From: Latrodectus hesperus
Taxonomy: Eukaryota > Arthropoda > Arachnida > Araneae > Theridiidae
Assembly (NCBI GenBank): GCA_037975125.1
Contig: CM075850.1
Location: 124,333,557-124,397,556 of the forward strand
Direction: 5' to 3'
DNA length: 64,000 nt
In this document: positions 56,330-64,000 of the stretch, in pieces
Layout of the letters: each line of letters begins with the position of its first letter
Position numbering within the stretch: position 1 is the first letter of the stretch
Program-made: the position numbers and the translations under genes
The notes under the pieces: model-generated
Seen by the model: the letters and a program-made list of their open reading frames with translations, nothing else
What the model was told of the DNA's origin: nothing
The model's database searches: none

Positions 56330-56414
56330 TTATTTCCAAGAGTCTCTTAGTATTTGATTGGCCACGGTTTGGTGACGAGGTCACATCTGAACTGGCAATC
56401 TCCTTGCCACATCC
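56330..56414 (-). CDS. OXR1: OXR1-like gene, probable second coding exon
   Basis: An 85-nt exon with a pyrimidine-rich acceptor (ccctttctttgttgtggcag) and a consensus donor (AATAA followed by gtgagt). Only one frame is open. It starts in phase 0, as left by exon 1, and ends with one nucleotide, as needed by the two-nucleotide start of exon 3: GCGKEIASSDVTSSPNRGQ, SNTKRLLEI. Polar, Ser-rich, no domain. The open frame continues upstream of the acceptor to 56549, so an intron-retained or alternative start form cannot be excluded. Confidence 0.6.
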
Positions 56415-56844
56415 CTGCCACAACAAAGAAAGGGTTTTGGACGTCACAGATGAACATGGACACGTCCCCAACCCACAGAGCTCCAGCAACTCAGTGATGG
56501 ATAATGTGGTCATCCTACCAATCACTATCAGATGCAAATGATACTTCATATTGCTGATCTTAACGGAAATCGATAGATATACTAGACAAATAAATAGGTT
56601 TAACTTGAAATGTCCAAGCTACAACTGTTTTATCAAAATTTTAAACTCAAAGCAAAGTATGTTTTAGCTGCAGTTAAATTTCTAATTTGAAAGCCAACAG
56701 ACTTAATACTTTTACGTTGATTTTCGAAATTCATAATTTTCATTTTTTAATGGCAAATTGCACTTATGGATGTCTATTATAGGATTTTATAATAGGTTTT
56801 TGGAGCCACTGAAAGGATAACTTCAGTATATCCAAAAAACCAAC
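56415..56844. other. intron 1, acceptor side
   Basis: The first ~135 bp remain open on the minus strand with balanced composition, possibly part of an alternative exon; nothing else recognised. Confidence 0.45.
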
Positions 56845-56997
56845 TGTATGTTTGCCATTTAAACATTTTGAGTTTGATGTTAGGCTGGCCACCGTAGAGA
56901 GACATATGCTTTGCACTCCAAGGCCTCCTCTTATGAAAAAAGATATGGGCGCTATAGGCCTTGTGCCCCATGTAGGCTGTTGTTCCACTGATTTGAG
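56845..56997 (+). mobile_element. SINE family F, diverged fragment
   Basis: Contains gacatatgctttgcactcca, then aggcctcctcttatgaa, gggcgctataggccttgtgc and ccatgtaggctgttgttcca in family F order. Clearly diverged, and both ends are ragged. Confidence 0.75.
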
Positions 56998-58543
56998 TAT
57001 AAAAATAAATATCATTACAGAATAGAGATGTAGATACATACATAGGGTGTAGGTGAGAGAATAGAGAAGGTCGTCTCTACGAATCATTGAGCCGTCATAC
57101 TACCGTCAGTACCACTAATGCTGAGCTATGATTGTAAATGATGATACCCCAAATCATACACAATCGCGTTTTGTAATGCTCCATAGTTTTGTCTAAATTG
57201 GTTCTATCACGAGGTTAACAATAGACTCGTATAAGAGTTGGCTGCCATTCCTTAAGCAAACTCTTGACTTGTTCTAAACTAAAATATTACTTCACACCTT
57301 TTTAAAAATACACATGGTTGTGTAGCAGCACATTTGCAAATAGTGACTTGACTCGATGGTAATAGATGAAATAAATGAGAGCCTTCAGATCTGAATCGGC
57401 AAATTATGATCATGCTCGAAATCGTAGCTTTAAAAGTATGCTACACCCTGCAGTAAAATGTTGATGGAAGTGGCCTGAAGGTTTGCAACCGCAAACCTGC
57501 AGATCAGTCTTTCCACGCATGCTGAAGTCTCTCTCTGACATCAACGCTATTTCTGAGTTATGTCACAATCCTTTCAACCATCTTCGCCGGAAAACAGAGG
57601 AGTGTGAGTTGAAGTGTTTATCAGCTTACTCTTCTCGATCTGGTTATCCTGCTATTGAAAACACTTCGATTTTCGGTATCTTGGCGTTTTCAGCATAAAG
57701 TATTTCCTTTGAGATAAAAACCAATTTGCGAGATGTTAATTTAGCCTGATATAGTAATATAAATGTTGCTCAGTAAGACTCATCGTGGTCTAATGACATG
57801 ACGTAGTTCTTCACAACGGAATGTACCACGTTCAATACAAGAAAAGTTAGATGGACTTTGTGTTTCTATTCATGGCATGCAAATTTGTCGGGAAATTTTC
57901 CACATTTTCTTTGTTTGCGAGACATAAATACGGACCTGTGAATAGTCCGTGCCGTGGTCGTTAAAATGCTTTACAGCATCCTTCTGTCGTTTGAGAGTCC
58001 ACAACACAGTGTCAAAATTATTGCAGATTGCATTGAATTTTTCTTGTACAACATGCTTAATCTATCCCAGAATGCAACGCACTTTGCATCATTTGGTTAA
58101 CTCGATACAATGAGTCTACTCGAGAATTTACATATTTTTCTAATTATATCTTCTTGCTAGACACTACGAATACACTACAGAATATACTTTGAGAAGTTTC
58201 AGTGTCGTATAGCGTATTTGATTTAAGCTAGTTTCAAAGCATTGGTCATATGAAAGTACCGTTAGGTTTATAATAATAAAAAAAACATCTTAAACGTAAA
58301 TCATAGATTGCAATTTTTTTCATAAAGTGAATTTTAAAAAAATTAAAAAAATAAATCAATAAATATGCTTACTAAAATTCTTCATTCTATTGAATTAAAA
58401 ATTGCCTTTCTTACATTTTAAATATAGTCATAGAGTTCTTAAAACACTTATATAAATGAATACATTTTTAAAAGATATATATAATAGATTTTTAACGTAA
58501 TTAAAATATTACAATATGTAACATATTTTTTAAAAAATGACAT
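56998..58543. other. intronic DNA with an unassigned balanced patch
   Basis: 57440-57700 has more even composition and an open frame on plus (57483-57698) without recognised motifs; it could be an old transposon remnant. A tRNA-like patch lies at 57780-57850 (tcatcgtggtctaatgacat). Confidence 0.4.
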
Positions 58544-58905
58544 ATTTAAAGAACATGCACAGCTAAGCATTTATAATTTTTGCCATTAATTTCTTCAATG
58601 ACAGTCAATTTTTTAAAACATTTAAATAAATTAACAGTTTTTATAAGAAATTAAATTTATTAATTTAAAGAGAATGCAGTAATTAAGCATTTATAATTTT
58701 ATCCTACATTTCAAGAATAACTTTTTCGAAGTTTTAAAACATAAAAATAATTTAATAGTTTCTTTTACTAAAGCGGTATACTAATTTAAAGAGCCTTAAA
58801 TGTACTAAATAAGTATTTTGAAATTTCATCCAATAATTCAAGAGTCAAATTTTTAACAGCTAAAATAAAGTAAAAACTTTTCAAAGGACTAAAATACGTG
58901 TATAC
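58544..58905. repeat. degenerate ~120-bp tandem array, 3 copies
   Basis: Units begin with aatttaaagag-type starts at about 58544, 58662 and 58783. Within each follow atttataattttt-type, ttcaagaata-type, and gttttaaaacat-type blocks in the same order. Divergence is high. Confidence 0.7.
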
Positions 58906-59200
58906 TTCTTTTTATAATACTTCTTTAAAATAATTATTTTTATAATTTTGCCTTATATACCAAAATTGGCGGATATAAACTTTTGAATATTAATTTATTT
59001 AACTTATTATTTTTATCAATATGATTCTAAACTTTCTGAAAACTTCTTATTTAAATAAATCAAATCTGTTCAAATTTATAGTACAATTTGTAATATATTT
59101 TAAAAACACAAGAAAGATAATTCAAGCATCGAATAAACAATAAACTATTTTCCATAAGGGGAATTTTAAAAAAGATTGTAAAAGAATTGAAAACATAATA

Positions 59201-59253
59201 AAGTAAGAGTTTCAAAAACGGTAAATGATTTTATCATTCAGAAACTCTTACTT
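59201..59253. repeat. palindromic hairpin, 13-bp arms
   Basis: aagtaagagtttc at 59201-59213 and its exact complement at 59241-59253 enclose a 27-nt loop that itself contains a short inverted repeat (aatgat and atcatt). Confidence 0.8.
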
Positions 59254-59624
59254 AATTTAATTGGATTGTGGCACATAACTTATTCTTTCACAGTTTAAAA
59301 AGAATATTTTTTTATCAAATGATTACATTTTAAATTTCAAAACATTAAATTTTGAAAAACATATTTTGTAAATATTAATGATAAAAATAATTTTTTTAAT
59401 GTTTTTATAATTATATATTAAAAAAACAACAATGTCGAAAGACAGAAGACAACTTAAAATAAAGAGATTCTTACGTTACAGAAGAGGTAAGGATCATATT
59501 TAACCATCTGATATTTCCTAAGAGAAAACAAGTTTACTCAGTCATTTGACCGACAAGCGTGAGCGAACAATAGTAAACTAAAATATTCCTATTGCATGAG
59601 CAATTCTCTTTACATTTTAAATAA

Positions 59625-60760
59625 ATGTTTGACCTTCGGAACTTAAAGAAATTTCGAGAAAAAACTTATTTTTGAGATTAAGTAAACCTTTATAAAAAAT
59701 TATTGTAAGATTCCATTTTGCTTGGTACGAAGATGAGACTCATTTTCATCAAAATAAAATGAAATATCAATTACTCTAAAAAAAAGCAATTAAGTGTAGA
59801 ATTAATAAAATTCTTCCAAGAAAAATATTGAACTCAATATTTAATTCATATTTACTTAGAATTTACAAACACATTAAGGAATTACGAAAAGTATGTTTGG
59901 TTTTTAGCTTATAAAATCTTTATAAAATATTGATTACTAAAAAGATTCTTTTTCTTTGAAATCAATTTCCATCAAAATAAAATTAAAATTCAGTTTTTCT
60001 AAAAAAATTAATTAAATATAGAAATGTTTATAATTCCTTTGAAAAAATATTAAGTCCGATAATTAACTTATTTAGAACTTTTTCTGCTCAGAAACACACA
60101 TAATGAATTATTTGCTTTTTGAACTTAAAAATAATAAATCTTTATGAAAATATACATTGTTAATAAGAATATGTTTTTGCTTGGTACAAAAATTATGTTT
60201 ATTTTTATCAAAATCGAATGAAATGTCAATAATTAAGACAACAGTTAATTAAATATGGAATTAATATACTTTTTACAAATGTAAAATTAAATGCAAGAGT
60301 TAAATTATATTCATTTAGAATTTTTTCAGAAATAGAGTAATAATTTTGAAAAATATGTTTCTTTTGACCTTATAAAACCTTAATAACATATTGACTACAA
60401 AACATTTTTCTTGCTTATTATAAAAGTAAACTTATTTTCATTCAAATATAATGAAACTCAGTTTTTGTAAAAAAAAATTAATTAAATATAGAATTAGTAA
60501 ATTTCTTTACAGAAAAATATTTTAAAAAAATTGATTTAATAAATTATGGTTACATAAAATTTACTATATATACACAAATGTGAAGTAAATTTTGTTAAGT
60601 AAATACCAAAATTAAATAAAATTTGCTTAAAAGAGAAAAATATTCGTAGCACACATACAAGATTATAACTATTGTAAATATTATAATATTCATTCTAGAA
60701 AAATTAGTTAAATATAGAATTAATAAAGCATTTCATAAAAAATACAGATCACAATAATTA
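59625..60760. repeat. degenerate ~230-bp tandem array, about 5 copies
   Basis: The marker ttaattaaatatagaattaa in diverged forms recurs near 59786, 60007, 60244, 60480 and 60702 (spacings 221, 237, 236 and 222). Each is preceded by a catcaaaataaaatga-like block (59745, 59970, 60207, 60441) and, further up, by a tgcttggtac/tataaaatcttt-like block. Divergence is high enough that the order of blocks, not identity, shows the repeat. Confidence 0.75.
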
Positions 60761-62650
60761 TTTTATAGTTAAATAAATATTACGAAACAAATACAAAAAT
60801 TAATTAAAATTAACTAAGCAAATATAACTGATAAGATTTACTTTAAACAGAAAAATACATAGAAAAATTAATGAATTATAAATATTCCATAATTCCTATT
60901 AATATTCCATAATTATTAAATTATTGATATTATAAATATTTCATTGGATTTTAATCATTTCATTAGAAGCATATCTCTCGTAAAATAATGAGAAGGATGT
61001 GCTTACAATAGTTATAAAATGATCTATCAGTATTTAAAATTACTGTAAAATCACAGTTATTATAAATATTTTTTAGATAAGCAAAACATTTTTTAATGTG
61101 TTTCCTTAACAAATTTTGATTACCTATAAATTAATTATTGGTTCTTATAATTTCATTGAAAAGTTTTATTATATAGTTTTACATGTACCTAATATGTTTA
61201 AAACAACTCTACATTCTATTTTTCATAGAAATTCAAATCATTTTTGAAATAAATTGAGATTTCTTTTGATAGTCAATATTTTGTAAATATTAAGTGTAAA
61301 CAGAGAACAAAGATTATTAATTTTTGTTTCATGGAAAAAGCAGGCATGATTATCATTATTTTTTTTATATAATAAAGTAAAATATTTCTCTGACATTGCC
61401 TTCAATGTATCATTAATATCAATCTGAATTATTTATTATTTTTTAAGATAAATGTGTAGCTAACTATTTAAACAATTAGACAGAAGTTGTAACTAAATGG
61501 AAAGTAAGTAAAATTTAGTTAATAAAAATCAATAAAATGTTGAATTTATTATATAATCAGAAATTTTTAAATTATATTTTTTAACATCAACAAAATCTTA
61601 TGAAAGTTTATTTTATAAAATATTTTTCTCAGAAGTAATTACTAAAAACTTTTGTTAGTTTCAAAATAATTCATTTACTTAAAAATATGAAATTGGTTGC
61701 AAAACATTCTATAAAAATTTCGGATATGATTACTGATAAAATATTAAAGTAAAACTAATTGAAATAAGACATTGTTAAAATTGTACTTATTTAAAATAAC
61801 ATCAACAATTTTGGAAAACTTAAAACTAGAGAAAATTTCATTTTAATACTTAATGTTAATAATGCAAAACTATCATTAGGAAATCATTAATTAAAAGCTT
61901 GTTATAAAGCAATTGAAGTGAGTTTACGTGAATTCTTTTTAAATACTAAGTTATAAGCTGCGACACGATTATGGAAATGTTAGGTCAGATTATTTTACTT
62001 CATATTGAAAAGTAGATTTTAAGCTGTATATTTTTAATCATATTTTTCCCATAATGTCCAATTTAAATACAATTTATTGTAACTAACCCTCATTTTTATG
62101 TCTCTAATAAATAAATTAGATAAGTGAACTTTCTGTATTTATTTTAACTATCTTTAAGTATTTTTTAATTAGGAAATATAAATTGTACGTAGTTATATAG
62201 ATCAATTTAATTTTCTTACAACACTTCTTACCATGAATACAGGAAAAAATAAAACGATTGTTAAAAAACAACTGCTGTGATTTAAAATATGCAAGTATAT
62301 TTTAAAAAAATCATTTGATAAAATTTTCTAATAAATTTTTCAGAATAAGTTAAGAAAAGTAAACATCTGTTTATTATTCTCGAAAAATATCTGAAATATT
62401 GTTTTCTAAATATAGAATAGTAAACATATTCTAGCATACGTTATTTGTTTCCCTTCGCATGCTTATACTTTCCGACTATGGATTAAAAACTTTTCATTTC
62501 CCAGGAAAGTTATTCGTTAAAAAGAAAGCTAAAAGATGAGTATATGTTTATATGAGGAGAGAGTGACAGGATCAGAAAGAGGGAATAACAGATAAAGAAA
62601 ATAACATGAAATTATGTATGAAAAGATGGAAATATTTAACTGCAACTTAC
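60761..62650. other. very AT-rich intron 1, nothing further recognised
   Basis: Continuation of extremely AT-rich DNA up to the exon 1 donor. More decayed units of the ~230-bp array may extend here but are not convincing. Confidence 0.5.
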
Positions 62651-62701
62651 CTTTCTAAAATGCAGCGGGAGATTTTCCTCGCCAGAGAAAGGCCAGGGCA
62701 T
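62651..62701 (-). CDS. OXR1: OXR1-like gene, probable first coding exon
   Basis: On the minus strand ATG at 62701-62699 opens 17 codons (MPWPFSGEENLPLHFRK) that run without a stop into a very strong donor, AAAG followed by gtaagt. An in-frame TAA lies four codons upstream of the ATG, so the frame does start here. It ends in phase 0, matching the exon at 56414. The peptide has no targeting or domain signature. The surrounding G+C-rich block and donor strength support a 5' exon; the link to OXR1 depends on phase matching through exons 2 and 3 and is less sure than the LysM end. OXR1-family genes usually have several promoters, so this may be one isoform's start. Confidence 0.6.
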
Positions 62702-63160
62702 CCGTGTGAGTTAGCCTGTACCGAAAGCGTACGTTTTCTTGGAACAAAAATAATAAGACTCAGAAGTGAAAAGAGAAGAAAGCGAGGCGCAAACGGATCT
62801 CCGGCGCGGACCGCTCAGGATTCCTTTGAAGCGTCCATCTTCTCCTATGCGGAAGGAGAAGTTGTAGCTGTAGTAAGGAGGGGGTGGGTAGGCAGCGCCG
62901 TCTGCCGGCTAGATACTGTAACGGCTCATTTTCGGGAGATCGATCGCGTTCTCTACCCCCGCACTTTTACGGTCGCCCCTTCTAACTTCGATCGGCTTTG
63001 GAAAACGCCGCTTCAAACAAAATCGGCCGGAATGGAACGATTTTCTTCCCCTGAACTTCATCGGGGCGGACCGTGCGGGGGCGTATCGTTTGCTTTTTTA
63101 GAAGAGAAAAAGGTGCTTTTGGGCTACTCCGACATTGTTTGTTTGTTTGTTATTTTAAGT
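62702..63160 (-). promoter_or_regulatory. probable 5' UTR and promoter of the OXR1-like gene
   Basis: The strongest G+C- and CpG-rich block in the window lies directly upstream of the first coding exon, in sharp contrast to the flanks. It contains a short upstream open frame (62838-62815, MDASKES then stop) if transcription starts above 62840. No TATA box could be assigned. The plus-strand open frame over the same block is judged to be a by-product of its composition. Confidence 0.5.
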
Positions 63161-63918
63161 TTCTAAAAATAGAATACCATTGTATTTTCATTTTAGCTAA
63201 AAATAAAATTTTTCTCTGATATTTTTTATTTATAAATTTTACAATTTCATTTATTATTTTTAAGTAGGAATTTTATATCAATAAGAAAGAACTGAATCAG
63301 ATATTTTAAATTTAAAAATATTTCCTTCTTCTTAAAAAAAAATTATTCGGTGTATTTTATAAAAGAAAAGCAATTACTGCCTATCATGTCAAGCAAGTAA
63401 TTCATTACAATTTTTTTAAAATTCGTCGAATGATGGAGAAAATATTAAATACTCTAAATTCAAATCAAAACAAATTTGATTTAAGAAAATTTTCAAAAAA
63501 AAAAACTTTCATAAAAATTTTATTTAAAAAAAATCAGTCTCACAAAATATTTAAAATTTATTATATAAAATTAAAATTTTGTAACAAATTATCTGATACT
63601 CTCTAAATTTTTTAATACTATTATCTAGATCTTTTCTGTTTTGAAAATTCTTCAAAAAGGATGTTTGTTTAGTAAAATATATTTTCATTTTTTGAGTACT
63701 ATCTTTTTAAATTTCTTCTTAGAAAAATATTTTAAACGGATGATATTTTTGTCCTTTGGGTTTGTACTTATTTTTTTATTTATTTATACTTTTTTTTATT
63801 TATTATTTATTTTTATTTATTTATTTATAAGGTATTATTTATACTTTGAGATTGTACTTATGATTAAAAGTTTTATAAATTTTTAATAAATTTAATAAAT
63901 TTTAAATGCATTTATTAT
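63161..63918. other. AT-rich DNA upstream of the gene, nothing recognised
   Basis: A/T-run-rich sequence with (TTTA)n stretches near 63780-63830; no features recognised. Confidence 0.55.
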
Positions 63919-63947
63919 AAATATATATATATAATATATATATATAA

Positions 63948-64000
<53 letters not shown>
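63919..64000. repeat. (TA)n microsatellite, interrupted
   Basis: TA repeats with small interruptions at 63932, 63947 and 63953, running off the window end. Confidence 0.95.

Noticed and set aside
62606..63166. 186-codon plus-strand open frame
   Set aside because: It covers the GC-rich block antisense to the proposed exon 1. The minus strand has the ATG with upstream stop and the gtaagt donor, while the plus frame has no recognisable motif.

Overview
The window is eukaryotic, very AT-rich and almost entirely intronic. It reads as arthropod DNA, most likely a spider, possibly an orb-weaver. This rests on dense tRNA-derived SINEs, LINE fragments whose C-terminal 'SGHIK...CTKC...ASPEHLLDC' region resembles elements I associate with araneoid spiders, Tc1 transposons, long (TA)n arrays and 3-15 kb introns. 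The species call is inference. No bacterial genes, operons or CRISPR arrays are present.

The one host gene I can support lies on the minus strand and runs through nearly the whole window. It appears to be the 5' half of OXR1 (oxidation resistance 1; mustard in flies; the OXR1/NCOA7 LysM-TLDc family). Seven coding exons can be placed at 62701-62651, 56414-56330, 46412-46301, 32907-32854, 30157-30024, 21274-21204 and 5745-5638. They join in a single open frame of 615 nt (205 codons). The last exon carries the LysM motif and a PGQ exon end. The GRAM-like and TLDc parts would lie beyond position 1, outside the window. A GC-rich block at 62.65-63.16 kb is the probable 5' UTR and promoter. Two further GC-rich islands (0.95-1.5 kb and 26.77-27.14 kb) may be extra exons or alternative promoters.

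The introns hold mobile elements. There are two 1.4-kb Tc1 copies (13776-15183 minus, 40884-42290 plus), both with broken transposase genes, and four 5'-truncated LINE copies (4560-5600, 25614-25946, 27287-27708, 42722-43337). At least eight tRNA-headed SINE families are present (called A to H here), many with target-site duplications that I could read directly. Two SINE families share a central block, and one SINE has the same 3' tail as a LINE in the window.

Other structure includes a ~180-bp x4 tandem array (3412-4123), a recent 534-bp tandem duplication whose first unit was later hit by a LINE (25361-26771), and old degenerate arrays of ~30 bp (46.5-46.9 kb), ~120 bp (58.5-58.9 kb) and ~230 bp (59.6-60.8 kb). 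There is also a diverged 245-bp duplication (16966-17428), several perfect hairpins and about ten long (TA)n or (CA)n tracts. I found no novel multi-gene system. The most useful points are the split OXR1 gene with its ambiguous 4-nt tandem donor, the dated LINE insertion, and the modular SINE/LINE relationships.
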